This document shows, one piece after another, positions 1 to 8,506 of a stretch of DNA of 64,000 nt. The position numbers and the translations under genes are program-made. Under the pieces are notes generated by a model. It ran no database searches. It had not been told where the DNA came from and worked only from the letters and a program-made list of their open reading frames with translations. This stretch comes from an uncultured Roseovarius sp. (GTDB taxonomy: Bacteria; Pseudomonadota; Alphaproteobacteria; Rhodobacterales; Rhodobacteraceae). The DNA lies in assembly GCA_947503145.1 (NCBI GenBank), contig CANNCP010000002.1, forward strand, positions 62,001 to 126,000, read 5' to 3'. How positions within the stretch are numbered: the stretch's first letter is position 1; each line of letters begins with the position of its first letter.

Positions 1-1533
1 CTCGGCCGGCTTTACATCGCCCGAGATGATGTCCCATGCGGTAACGACATGCGGTTCTTGGTGACCCTTCTCGAAAAGTTCAGTGTTGGGCAGACCACCG
101 GTGGCGACGATGACCACATCAGGAGCAAGCGCGGTCACGTCACCCGCCTCGGCGAAGGTGTTGAAATGAAAAGTGACATCGCGGGCCGCGCATTGCGCCA
201 TGCGCCAGTCGATGATGCCGATCATTTCGCGGCGCCGCGCGCTCCTTGCGGTCAGGCGGACCTGTCCGCCCGGATCGGCGGCGGCCTCGAATACCGTCAC
301 GTCATGGCCGCGCTCGGCGGCAACACGGGCGGCCTCCAGCCCCGCAGGCCCGGCGCCAACGATCACCACCTTTCTGCGCGTTTTGGCCTTGGCTATGTCA
401 TGCGGCATCGTCAGCTCGCGCCCGGTCGCGGCGTTGTGGATGCACAAGGCATCGCCCGCCTGATAGATCCGGTCGAGGCAGAAGGTCGCGCCGACACAGG
501 GACGGATATCCTCTTCGCGCCCTTCGATAATCTTGCGCACGATATGCGGATCGGCCATGTGCGCTCGCGTCATGCCGACCATATCCAGCAGTCCGTCGGC
601 AACAGCATGCCGGGCCGTTGCCACATCGGGGATACGCGCCGCGTGGAATGTGGGCATGCCGGTCGCCTTGCGCACTTCGCCCGCAAAATCGAGATGCGGC
701 GCGCTGGCCATGCCTTGCACCGGGATGACGTCGGTCATGGCCGGATCGGTATGGATACGACCCCGGATCACATTCAGGAAATCGACCAGCCCTGACGCGG
801 CAAGGCGTTTGGAAATCTCGATACCTTCCTCGGCGTCGATGCCCCCAGTCTGCACCTCATCGGCGGTATAGCGGATACCGACGATAAAATCGCTCCCCAC
901 CCGCTTGCGGATCGCGTCCAGCACATCCATCGGAAAACGCAGACGGTTTTCCAGCGTATCGGCACCATATGGTCCGGTCAGATCGTTGGTCAGCGGCGAC
1001 CAGAGCTGATCCAGAAGGTGCCCGTAGGCCTGAATTTCTATCCCGTCCATGCCGCCTGCCTTCATCCGTTCGGCGGCGTCGGCGAAATCATTGATGATCC
1101 GCTCGATATCCCAATCCTCCAGCAGCTTGGGAAAGGCGTGGTGCGCCGGTTCGCGGTGTTTGGTCGACGACACCGCGGGCAGCCAATCGCCCTTGTTCCA
1201 GTTGGTGCGCCGACCCAGATGCGTCAGCTGGATCATCACCGCGCAGCCATGTTCGTGGCAGCCATCCGTCAGCTTCTGGATCCACGGCACCACCTCGTCG
1301 CGGTAAGCCAGCACATTGTTGAAAACCGGCGGGCTGTCTCGGGACACAGCGGCCGATCCGGCGGTCATCGCCAGCGCCACGCCGGCCTTCGCCCGTTCGG
1401 CGTGATAGGCGGCATAGCGCTCTTTGGGCATGCCATCCTCGGGATAGGCGGGTTCATGGCTGGTGGTCATGATGCGGTTCTTCAGCGTCAGGTGCTTTAG
1501 CTGGTAAGGCTGCAAGAGCGGGTCTTTGGTCAT
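1..1533 (-). CDS. DgcA-like NADH:flavin oxidoreductase (3' end off window)
   Basis: FMN/FAD/iron-sulfur enzyme of the trimethylamine dehydrogenase/2,4-dienoyl-CoA reductase family; 511 residues are visible and the C-terminus runs off the left edge. The N-terminal TIM barrel shows IMTTSHEPAY near residue 24 and MIQLTHLGRR, close to the dimethylglycine demethylase DgcA subgroup as I recall it. A dinucleotide-binding fold begins at KVVIVGAGPAGLEAA. The cluster reads CVGATFC then CIHN 12 residues on, so one cysteine of the usual C-x2-C-x2-C-x11-12-C pattern is Ala; I believe this is normal for the DgcA branch but could not check. Start ATG at 1533 has GGGAAAG just upstream. It is divergent from a TetR gene and close to an MttB-type methyltransferase and a betaine-type ABC transporter, so the likely job is oxidative N-demethylation of dimethylglycine or a related N-methyl amine. 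Family confident, substrate inferred. Confidence 0.82.
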   Translation of the reverse strand, partial: MTKDPLLQPYQLKHLTLKNRIMTTSHEPAYPEDGMPKERYAAYHAERAKAGVALAMTAGSAAVSRDSPPVFNNVLAYRDEVVPWIQKLTDGCHEHGCAVMIQLTHLGRRTNWNKGDWLPAVSSTKHREPAHHAFPKLLEDWDIERIINDFADAAERMKAGGMDGIEIQAYGHLLDQLWSPLTNDLTGPYGADTLENRLRFPMDVLDAIRKRVGSDFIVGIRYTADEVQTGGIDAEEGIEISKRLAASGLVDFLNVIRGRIHTDPAMTDVIPVQGMASAPHLDFAGEVRKATGMPTFHAARIPDVATARHAVADGLLDMVGMTRAHMADPHIVRKIIEGREEDIRPCVGATFCLDRIYQAGDALCIHNAATGRELTMPHDIAKAKTRRKVVIVGAGPAGLEAARVAAERGHDVTVFEAAADPGGQVRLTARSARRREMIGIIDWRMAQCAARDVTFHFNTFAEAGDVTALAPDVVIVATGGLPNTELFEKGHQEPHVVTAWDIISGDVKPAE

Positions 1534-1605
1534 GTCTTTCCCTCGGTATCAGGCGCGGTTGGCAGCGGTCATGTCCCTGCGTGATGCCCCGACGGCTTGC
1601 CGGGA

Positions 1606-1642
1606 TTGACGCAACTGTCCACAGAGTTGACATACCTGTCAA
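1606..1642. promoter_or_regulatory. Tandem operator-like inverted repeats between dgcA-like and tetR genes
   Basis: A perfect inverted repeat TTGACA-TACC-TGTCAA lies at 1627-1642. An imperfect copy, TTGACGCAACTGTCCA, lies at 1606-1621. The two 16-bp units start exactly 21 bp apart, about two helical turns, in the gap between the divergent start codons at 1533 and 1662. This is the arrangement expected for a TetR-family autoregulator binding as two dimers. Binding is inferred. Confidence 0.6.
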
Positions 1643-1661
1643 GTTTACCGACAATTCGGCC

Positions 1662-2291
1662 ATGACCAAAATCGCCCCCCCTTCGCCCGGCAGCACACAG
1701 GAGGCATGGCTGCACGCCGCCTATGACGCATTGACCGAAGGCGGCGTCGAGACGGTCAAGATCATGCCACTGGCCAAACGTCTGGGCGTCACGCGCAGCG
1801 GATTCTATTGGCACTTCAAAGATCGCGACGCGCTGCTTGAGGGAATGATCCGCAATTGGGAAGACCAGAACACCGGCAATCTGATCGCCCGCTGCGAGGC
1901 CTATGCCGAAACCATCTGCGAGGCGGTTCTGAACCTGTTCGATTGCTGGCTGGACGATACGCTGTTCGATTCCCGTCTGGATTTGGCAATCCGCAACTGG
2001 GCCCGCGTTGACCCAGCGCTGAAAGCGCGGTTAGACCGCGCAGATGCAAGGCGAAAAGCAGCGGTTGAGGCGATGTTCTGCCGCTTTGGCTACGTGCCTG
2101 CCGATGCCGAGGTCCGGGCACTGACAATGCTCTACACGCAGATCGGCTATCTTTCGATGCAGGTAACCGAGGACAAGGCGCTGCGGTTCTCACGCATGTG
2201 CGGTTATGTAGAGGTTTTTACCGGTTGCACACCCACCGCGTCCGAAACCGACCGGTTCATAGCGCGGCATAATGCGCCATCCCACTCATGA
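1662..2291 (+). CDS. TetR/AcrR-family transcriptional regulator
   Basis: 209-residue one-component regulator. The N-terminal helix-turn-helix is seen in MPLAKRLGVTRSGFYWHFKD, the classic TetR recognition segment; the remainder is the variable ligand and dimerisation domain. The reading frame opens upstream at 1581, but ATG 1662 gives a normal TetR N-terminus and leaves the twin inverted repeats at 1606-1642 outside the coding sequence, so I chose it. It is divergent from the DgcA-like gene and probably represses that gene and itself. Its stop overlaps the LysR gene tail to tail by 6 bp (2286-2291). Confidence 0.85.
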   Translation: MTKIAPPSPGSTQEAWLHAAYDALTEGGVETVKIMPLAKRLGVTRSGFYWHFKDRDALLEGMIRNWEDQNTGNLIARCEAYAETICEAVLNLFDCWLDDTLFDSRLDLAIRNWARVDPALKARLDRADARRKAAVEAMFCRFGYVPADAEVRALTMLYTQIGYLSMQVTEDKALRFSRMCGYVEVFTGCTPTASETDRFIARHNAPSHS

Positions 2292-3206
2292 GTAGGGACC
2301 TTCGGCAAACCCGGCGCGGTTCACTTCCTTGCCTATTGTTAACCAATCAAACACCAGCTTCGCGCGATCTGAGGCTTGCGCGTGCATCTTTACGTAAAAA
2401 TCCACCGGAGATGCCACAGTATCGGGCAGCAATTGTACCAGCCGCCCGGAAGCAACAATGTCCTTGGTCAGACCATTCCAGCCCAGAACTGCCCCCATGT
2501 CATCCTGAGCCGCCTGAAGGGCAATCACGTAATTGTTGACAAAGTGCGTGTTTTTTAGCGGTCCGGAATATCCCAGGACCCCGCACCAGTCCTGCCAGTC
2601 GGTCCACCCGGTCTTGGGCGCATCCAGATGGATCAGAGGAAGTAACGCAAGGTCCGCAACGTTCTTGACGCCGTGCTGCCGGGCAAAGCGCGGGCTTCCC
2701 AGCGCCATGATGTGATCATTGAAAATCGCATGGCAAATACCACTATCTTTTGACATGTCACCATAATGAACACTCAGGTCACAGTCTGATTGCCCAAGGT
2801 CGGTATCACTGACGACCTGCGCCACCGAGATATGGCCGTGTGATTTCCAGAACTGTCCCAGCCTCGGGGTCAGCCAGAATGAGCTTACCGCGGTTGTCGC
2901 ACGAATTGTGACCGAGGCGCGCCCGGTGCGCGCCCTCAGCTGGTCCAGCGCGTCGTTCATACCCTCAAAGCTGCGCTGAAGGCTGACCAGCAGATATGCC
3001 CCGGTTTCGGTCAGTTCGACGCCGCGATGGTAGCGCCGGAACAGAAGGCACCTCAGCTCCTGCTCCAATGCCTTGACCTGATGGCTGATCGCGGCAGGTG
3101 TTACGTTCAATTCGGCTGCGGCCACCTTGAAACTGACATGCCGTGCGGCAGCCTCGAAGCTGATCAATGCGCTCATGTGGGGCAGATCATAGGGGCGTTT
3201 GGTCAA
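2286..3206 (-). CDS. LysR-family regulator, GcvA-like
   Basis: 306-residue LysR-type regulator. The winged helix-turn-helix is at residues 10-70 (FEAAARHVSF, NVTPAAISHQVKALE), followed by the periplasmic-binding-like effector domain. The LPHMSALISFEAAARH opening resembles GcvA-type regulators. The start is TTG at 3206: GAGGA sits about 6 nt upstream of it, and using the first ATG would cut into the conserved N-terminus. The gene is divergent from the MttB-family gene, so regulation of that gene and the betaine transporter by a methylated amine or amino acid is likely but unproven. Confidence 0.85.
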   Translation of the reverse strand: MTKRPYDLPHMSALISFEAAARHVSFKVAAAELNVTPAAISHQVKALEQELRCLLFRRYHRGVELTETGAYLLVSLQRSFEGMNDALDQLRARTGRASVTIRATTAVSSFWLTPRLGQFWKSHGHISVAQVVSDTDLGQSDCDLSVHYGDMSKDSGICHAIFNDHIMALGSPRFARQHGVKNVADLALLPLIHLDAPKTGWTDWQDWCGVLGYSGPLKNTHFVNNYVIALQAAQDDMGAVLGWNGLTKDIVASGRLVQLLPDTVASPVDFYVKMHAQASDRAKLVFDWLTIGKEVNRAGFAEGPYS

Positions 3207-3286
3207 ATCATCCTCATCCGATGGTCAAGATACTCCGGCTCCTAACGGTCACAGCAGGTTTCTGCATTAGATCAGCTATCTCAAGT

Positions 3287-3304
3287 CAATTATTTTTGCA
3301 ATTG
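3287..3304. promoter_or_regulatory. Candidate LysR binding site between lysR and mttB-like gene
   Basis: CAATT-N8-AATTG is a perfect short inverted repeat inside an AT-rich patch of the 262-bp divergent intergenic region 3207-3468. Its size and position suit a LysR site, but the arms are short and I saw no second copy. Confidence 0.25.
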
Positions 3305-3468
3305 CCAGAATATGGAATCCCGTGATGCTGTGGGTCAGACGTTTAATGAAGCCAACACCATTAAGGCTTTGGGGCAGCCTTGCCTGCCATTGCCTCACAG
3401 GCGCCTTAGCCGTCCCGCCACCAGTCAACGCCGATCACCGACAATCCCGGCAAGAGAAAGTGAGAGAC

Positions 3469-5049
3469 ATGGAACTGAACATGCGCGATGACGTGAAAAC
3501 CGCACAACCCCGCAGAACCCGGCGCGTGGAGGGCAAGCGGAGATCGGGCCAGCCGGGGCAAAATCCGCATCTCGTCGTGCCATATATCACGCGTGGCATC
3601 GCGCCTTATGACCTGCTGGGCGAGGAGGCCCTGATCAGGATAGAAGACGCGGCTGAACGAATCATGTCCGAGATCGGCATCGAGTTCCGCGAAGACCCCG
3701 AAGTGGTCGAGATGTTCCGCAAGGCGGGCGCCAAGGTCACGCAGGTTTCAGCCGAGTCGTGGAACCTGAAATTTGAACGCGGCATGATCCGCGACATCCT
3801 CAGGACCGCCCCTTCACGGTTCAAGCAGCACGCGCGCAACGCGCAGAACACGGTTGAAATTGGCGGGGATGCAACCGTCTTTGCGCCCGCCTATGGCTCT
3901 CCCTTCGTGATGGATCTGGACAAGGGGCGCCGCTACGGAACGATCGAGGATTTTGAAAACCTGGTAAAGCTGGCGCAATCGTCGCCTTGGCTGCATCATT
4001 CCGGCGGCACGATCTGCGAGCCAACGGATATTGCGGTGAACAAGCGTCATCTCGATATGGTCTATGCCCATATGCGCTATAGCGACCGGCCGTTTCTGGG
4101 CTCGATCACGGCACCCGAACGCGCGGCAGATTCGATTCAGATGTGCCGCATTCTGTTCGGTGCCGATTTTGTGGACCGCAATTGCGTGATCATGGGCAAC
4201 TTCAACACCACATCGCCACTGGTGCTGGACGGGGTGACGACGCGTGGTATCCGCGAATATGCCAAGGCTGGTCAGGGTTCGATCCATCTGCCCTTCCTGC
4301 TTGGCGGAGCGGTGGCGCCGCTGACGATGGCCGGTGCGATTGCGCAATGTCTGGCCGAAACGATGGTATCCGCCTCGATCACCCAACTGACCCGCCCCGG
4401 CGCACCAGTCATCCTCGGTTCGTTCCTGTCATCCATGTCGCTACGCAGTGGATCGCCGACATTTGGCACAGCCGAGCCTGCGCTTGGATCGCTGGTCATG
4501 GGACAATTGGCGCGACGCCTTGATATCCCGCTGCGCTGTTCGGGCAATTTCTCGACCTCGAAACTGCCTGATGCACAGGCGATGCAACAGGCGATGATGT
4601 CAATGCTGGCGGCCGTGCAATGCGGTGCGCATTTTGTGCTGCACACGGCCGGATTTCTGGATGGACTGCTGTCGATGTCTTACGAGAAATTCGTGTTAGA
4701 TACGGACATCTGTGGTGCGCTGCACGCCTACATGAAGGGGATCGACGTTAACGAAGACACCCTGGGCATCGATGCGCTGGCCGAAAAGGGTCCGGGCGAG
4801 CATCTGTTCGGCACGGCACACACCCTGCGTCACTACAAGACCGCCTATTACGACAGCGCGCTGGACGACAACCAGCCATGGGAAACCTGGGATGAACAAG
4901 GCGGCATTGATGCCGCAACGCGGGCCAACAGAAAGTGGAAGCAAACGCTTGCTGAATATGAGGCTCCTGCAATCGACCAGGCCCGCGACGACGCATTGAC
5001 CGACTTCATCGCGCGCAAGAAAGCGTCGATGGCAGATGCATGGTATTGA
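3469..5049 (+). CDS. MttB-family methylamine/betaine methyltransferase (no pyrrolysine)
   Basis: 526-residue member of the trimethylamine:corrinoid methyltransferase superfamily (HLVVPYITRGIAPY near the N-terminus, IEDAAERIMSEIGIEF, HHSGGTICEPTDIAVN, VILGSFLSSMSL). The frame is read through with no in-frame TAG, so this is a non-pyrrolysine member; characterised proteins of that class demethylate quaternary amines such as glycine betaine, proline betaine or carnitine. The frame opens at 3322, but ATG 3469 follows GAGAAAGTGAGAG and starts a normal protein; the extra 49 residues look non-native. No corrinoid carrier protein or reductive activase is visible in the window, which is odd if it works as in anaerobes. 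The betaine ABC transporter follows 240 bp downstream. Confidence 0.8.
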   Translation: MELNMRDDVKTAQPRRTRRVEGKRRSGQPGQNPHLVVPYITRGIAPYDLLGEEALIRIEDAAERIMSEIGIEFREDPEVVEMFRKAGAKVTQVSAESWNLKFERGMIRDILRTAPSRFKQHARNAQNTVEIGGDATVFAPAYGSPFVMDLDKGRRYGTIEDFENLVKLAQSSPWLHHSGGTICEPTDIAVNKRHLDMVYAHMRYSDRPFLGSITAPERAADSIQMCRILFGADFVDRNCVIMGNFNTTSPLVLDGVTTRGIREYAKAGQGSIHLPFLLGGAVAPLTMAGAIAQCLAETMVSASITQLTRPGAPVILGSFLSSMSLRSGSPTFGTAEPALGSLVMGQLARRLDIPLRCSGNFSTSKLPDAQAMQQAMMSMLAAVQCGAHFVLHTAGFLDGLLSMSYEKFVLDTDICGALHAYMKGIDVNEDTLGIDALAEKGPGEHLFGTAHTLRHYKTAYYDSALDDNQPWETWDEQGGIDAATRANRKWKQTLAEYEAPAIDQARDDALTDFIARKKASMADAWY

Positions 5050-5198
5050 GCAGGCAAAGTGCCGTAATTCAGGAGGGAAAGCATTTTACTTGGGAAATAC
5101 GGTTGAAACCCGCGTCAATTCCTGTTTGGTTATCGCCAACATACTGGCGCGGGATGCGCCGACCATGCAGGTTGAAAATTTCACTAATGTTTTTGCAC

Positions 5199-5216
5199 CA
5201 CGCCGCCTGCGGCGTG
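5199..5216. repeat. Perfect 18-bp palindrome in mttB-like/proX-like gap
   Basis: CACGCCGC-CT-GCGGCGTG is a self-complementary 18-mer in the 240-bp gap between the methyltransferase and the binding-protein gene. It could form a hairpin at the end of the mttB-like transcript, but no T-run follows. The rest of 5050-5289 shows nothing I recognise. Confidence 0.35.
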
Positions 5217-5289
5217 CCTTCGGGCGTCTGTGCATTAATAAATGGTCCGTCCGGACCTGAATGAAACCACCGGAAGAAGGAAAATCCGA

Positions 5290-6252
5290 ATGAAAAAGTA
5301 TCTACTCAGTACAATCCTGGCGGTTGGTACACCGACGATCGCACTGGCCGACTGCGGCGAAGTGTCGATGGCCGAAATGAATTGGGCGTCGGCGGGTGTC
5401 GTCGTGGCCGTATCGGAATTCCTGCTTGAGCAGGGCTATGGCTGTGATGTGGCGGTCGTTCCGTCCGATACCACACCTGCAGTGACATCACTGGCGGAAA
5501 ACAATGAGCCCGACATCGTGCCGGAACTCTGGCCGAACTCGGCCGGCGATGTTTATGAAAAGATGAAAAAAGGCGGCAAGATCGTCGAATTGACCAGCGT
5601 GCTTGATCCCGGCGGGGTCGAAGGCTGGTGGATCCCGACCTATCTGGCCGAGGCCCATCCCGAACTGAAAACCATCGACGGCGTGCTGGCCAACCCCGAA
5701 CTGGTTGGCGGTATGTTCAACAACTGCCCCGATGGCTGGGGCTGCCGCATCGTCAGTGACAACCTTGCGCGCGCCTTCGATCTCGAAGGGCACGATATCG
5801 AGGTATTCAACCACGGCTCGGGCGAGACGCTGGCGACATCCATGGCATCGGCCTTTGAAAGCGAGGAACCGTGGTTCGGCTATTACTGGGCTCCGACAAC
5901 TCCGTTGGGCAAATACGACATGACCAGCATCGACCTGGGCGACTATGACGCAGAGATACATTCGGCCAACCAGAACGCCGATACGCCTGCCCCCAAGCCG
6001 TCGGCCTTTCCGACTGCGCCGGTCCTGACCGTGGTGACCAAGGATTTCAGTGAATCCCACCCCGAAGAAACTGAGCTGCTGTCGAACGTGTCCTTCAAGA
6101 CCGACACGATGAGCGGCCTGCTGGCGTGGCAGGACGAGAACAACGCCAGCAATGAAGAAACGGCGGTCTATTTCCTTCAGAACAACAAGGATATCTGGGG
6201 CCCGTGGCTGAACGACAGCGCCCGCGAAAAGCTGGGCGCCCTGTTGAAGTAA
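5290..6252 (+). CDS. Quaternary-amine ABC transporter, substrate-binding protein (ProX/OpuAC type)
   Basis: 320-residue periplasmic binding protein of the OpuAC-like family. A Sec signal peptide covers residues 1-20 (MKKYLLSTILAVG, cleavage after ALA). Family features are MAEMNWASAG, PDIVPELWPN and GWWIPTYLAEAHPEL, rich in Trp and Tyr as needed for a cation-pi cage around a trimethylammonium head. ATG 5290 was chosen over the in-frame start at 5242 because it follows AAGAAGGA and begins the signal peptide. A strong hairpin follows, then permease and ATPase genes. Substrate (glycine betaine, choline, carnitine or proline betaine) not determined; a catabolic rather than osmotic role fits the neighbours. 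Confidence 0.85.
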   Translation: MKKYLLSTILAVGTPTIALADCGEVSMAEMNWASAGVVVAVSEFLLEQGYGCDVAVVPSDTTPAVTSLAENNEPDIVPELWPNSAGDVYEKMKKGGKIVELTSVLDPGGVEGWWIPTYLAEAHPELKTIDGVLANPELVGGMFNNCPDGWGCRIVSDNLARAFDLEGHDIEVFNHGSGETLATSMASAFESEEPWFGYYWAPTTPLGKYDMTSIDLGDYDAEIHSANQNADTPAPKPSAFPTAPVLTVVTKDFSESHPEETELLSNVSFKTDTMSGLLAWQDENNASNEETAVYFLQNNKDIWGPWLNDSAREKLGALLK

Positions 6253-6260
6253 AACGCCTT

Positions 6261-6296
6261 GAGGCGGCGCCTGCGATCAGGCGCCGCCTCTTTTTT
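6261..6296 (+). terminator. Intra-operon hairpin with T-tract after proX-like gene
   Basis: Perfect 13-bp stem (GAGGCGGCGCCTG / CAGGCGCCGCCTC) with loop CGAT, followed by six T. It is a textbook intrinsic terminator lying between the binding-protein gene and its permease gene. It probably acts as a partial terminator or 3' stabiliser, giving more binding protein than membrane components. Confidence 0.9.
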
Positions 6297-6394
6297 CGGA
6301 TATGGCGCCGGAATGCGCGCGCCGTAGAATTGGCTCAGCGTGACCAATTAGCCTAAAAAGGATGACAGGGCCGTTCAGGCCCGGAAAGGGACGG

Positions 6395-7423
6395 ATGGCG
6401 ACCTACGATTTTTTGTTCAAGGCCCTCGGCCTACAAGAGAAATGCGGTGAAAAGAGCGGTGGGTTATCGTCCATGGCGGACCTTCTCGGTGCGACATCGG
6501 ATGAAAAACCCGTTATTTCACTGTGGGACACGCCATTTCCGTCGCTAGACGCGCTACATGACGCCTGCCCGGCCATTCCGCAATCGCGCCAGCTGACGCG
6601 CGGACTTGAGCAGGGGTTCCTTAACGTAAAAGACAGCCTCAAAGTGGTGGTCGATCCATTGACGCAACCGTTGAGCTGGGCGCTGAACGATGCGTTGTGG
6701 ATCATGCAGGCGGTGCCGTGGTGGATCATGATCCCGCTCTTGATGTTGATTTCCTGGCTGGTGGGGCGGTCATTCAAACTGGTGGGGCTGGTCGCTGCAT
6801 GTTTTTGTTTTCTCGCGTTTGTCGACTATTACGATTACACGATGCAGACGCTGGCGATCATATTTGTCTGCGCGTTCATATGTGTGCTTCTCGGGGTGCC
6901 CATAGGCATCGCCATGTCGCGCAGTGACCGGGTGCAGCGGATGATGATTCCGGTTCTGGACATGCTTCAGACCTTGCCGCCCTTTGTCTATCTGATCCCG
7001 CTGATCTTTCTCTTCAGCGTAACCGAGCCGAAACTCTACGGCATCGCGATCATCCTCTACGCTATTGTGCCGGTGGTGCGGCTCACGGATCTGGGGATTC
7101 GGCTGGTGGACAAGGACGTGATCGAAGCGGCAGACGCCTTTGGCATGACCAAGCGGCAAAAACTCTACCGCGTCGAAATTCCGCTGGCCCTGCCCAACAT
7201 CATGGCGGGCGTCAACCAGACCATCATGATGAGCCTCGCAATGGTCGTCATCGCCTCGCTGGTGTCGGCACCGGGCCTCGGCGTGCTGGTTCTGCGCGGT
7301 ATTCGCAACCTCGAACTTGGCGTCGGTCTTCTGTCGGGTCTTGGGATCGTCTTGCTGGCGGTCATCCTCGACCGGGTGACCAAGGCCGCACTGGCGCGCA
7401 TCAACGCGCAACAGCCGGATTGA
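6395..7423 (+). CDS. Quaternary-amine ABC transporter permease (ProW/OpuAB type)
   Basis: 342-residue inner-membrane permease of the BPD_transp_1 family. About six hydrophobic segments fill the C-terminal two thirds; the EAA loop reads EAADAFGMTKRQKLYRVEIP followed by LALPNIMAG. A soluble N-terminal extension of about 100 residues precedes the membrane domain, as in ProW-like proteins. ATG 6395 has GGAAAGGGA at good spacing; the upstream in-frame ATG 6362 has its AAAGG directly abutting and is less likely. It lies between the binding-protein and ATPase genes of the same system. Confidence 0.88.
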   Translation: MATYDFLFKALGLQEKCGEKSGGLSSMADLLGATSDEKPVISLWDTPFPSLDALHDACPAIPQSRQLTRGLEQGFLNVKDSLKVVVDPLTQPLSWALNDALWIMQAVPWWIMIPLLMLISWLVGRSFKLVGLVAACFCFLAFVDYYDYTMQTLAIIFVCAFICVLLGVPIGIAMSRSDRVQRMMIPVLDMLQTLPPFVYLIPLIFLFSVTEPKLYGIAIILYAIVPVVRLTDLGIRLVDKDVIEAADAFGMTKRQKLYRVEIPLALPNIMAGVNQTIMMSLAMVVIASLVSAPGLGVLVLRGIRNLELGVGLLSGLGIVLLAVILDRVTKAALARINAQQPD

Positions 7424-7436
7424 GGGGAGATTTGAC

Positions 7437-8498
7437 ATGACCACTGACAAAGAAACCAAGATTTCGGTTCGCGGCCTCTACAAGATTTTTGGCGAAGATC
7501 CGCAGACGGCACTGCAACGGGTCAAGGACGGTATCGACAAAACCGCGCTGTTGTCGGAAACCAACCACGTTCTGGGCCTCAACAATATCAATGTCGACAT
7601 GCCCACCGGCAAAACGACGGTAATCATGGGCCTGTCGGGGTCTGGCAAGTCCACGCTGATCCGCCACCTGAACCGGCTGATCGAGCCGACGGCCGGCGAA
7701 GTCTTGGTCGATGGCGAGAATATCCTGAACTATAACGAAAAAGAACTGCGCCATTTACGACAGGAACGCATGTCGATGGTGTTCCAGAAATTCGCGCTGC
7801 TGCCGCACCGTACCGTTCTGGAAAATGCCGGAATGGCCCCTTCGATCTCGGGCAAGAGCCTTAACCAGTACAAGGCCGAGGCGACCAAATGGTTGGACCG
7901 TGTCGGACTGGAGGGGCAAGGCAACCAGTTTCCCGTGCAGCTTTCGGGCGGGATGCAGCAGCGGGTGGGTATCGCACGCGCGTTGACCAGCAATTCCGAC
8001 ATCATGCTGATGGACGAGGCGTTTTCGGCGCTGGACCCGCTTATTCGCACGGATATGCAGGATCTGCTGATCGAACTTCAGGCCGAATTGCAGAAAACCG
8101 TGGTGTTCATCACCCATGATCTGGACGAGGCTCTGAAACTGGCCGACCATTTGGTTATCCTCAAGGACGGTTTTGTCGTCCAACAGGGCGAACCGCAGCA
8201 TATCCTGCTGAATCCCTGTGATCCATATATCGAAGACTTTGTAAGCGACATCAATCGCGCGCGGGTGCTGCGAGTGCGCTCGGTCATGGGTGAGGTTACG
8301 CAGGACAATGGCGATGTCGCGGGCGAGGTCGATCACAATGATACGCTGGAATCGGTCATTGCGACGTCTGGCGGGGATACGACAAAGCATTACCGTGTGA
8401 TGCATAATGGCACGCAGGTAGGTGCGCTGCATATGCGCGCCTTGGTGCGTGCACTGGCCCCACTGCGCAGCGGCGGCGACACTCCCCACGCCGACTGA
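7437..8498 (+). CDS. Quaternary-amine ABC transporter ATPase (ProV/OpuAA type)
   Basis: 353-residue ABC ATPase. Walker A GLSGSGKST is at residues 65-73, signature LSGGMQQRVGIARAL from 169 and Walker B IMLMDEAFSALD at 189-200. The long N-terminal lead-in before Walker A and the roughly 100-residue C-terminal tail after the ATPase core match ProV-type proteins; the tail looks like a degenerate regulatory domain rather than two clear CBS repeats. GAGGGGAGA precedes the ATG by a normal distance. It starts 14 bp after the permease stop and energises the same importer. Confidence 0.9.
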   Translation: MTTDKETKISVRGLYKIFGEDPQTALQRVKDGIDKTALLSETNHVLGLNNINVDMPTGKTTVIMGLSGSGKSTLIRHLNRLIEPTAGEVLVDGENILNYNEKELRHLRQERMSMVFQKFALLPHRTVLENAGMAPSISGKSLNQYKAEATKWLDRVGLEGQGNQFPVQLSGGMQQRVGIARALTSNSDIMLMDEAFSALDPLIRTDMQDLLIELQAELQKTVVFITHDLDEALKLADHLVILKDGFVVQQGEPQHILLNPCDPYIEDFVSDINRARVLRVRSVMGEVTQDNGDVAGEVDHNDTLESVIATSGGDTTKHYRVMHNGTQVGALHMRALVRALAPLRSGGDTPHAD

Positions 8499-8506
8499 AC
8501 AGCCCC

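Noticed and set aside
3469..5049. Pyrrolysine-containing MttB
   Set aside because: No in-frame TAG; the open frame is continuous to TGA at 5047-5049.
5199..5216. Strong intrinsic terminator after the MttB-family gene
   Set aside because: Palindrome is perfect but has an almost absent loop and no T-run; kept only as a repeat.
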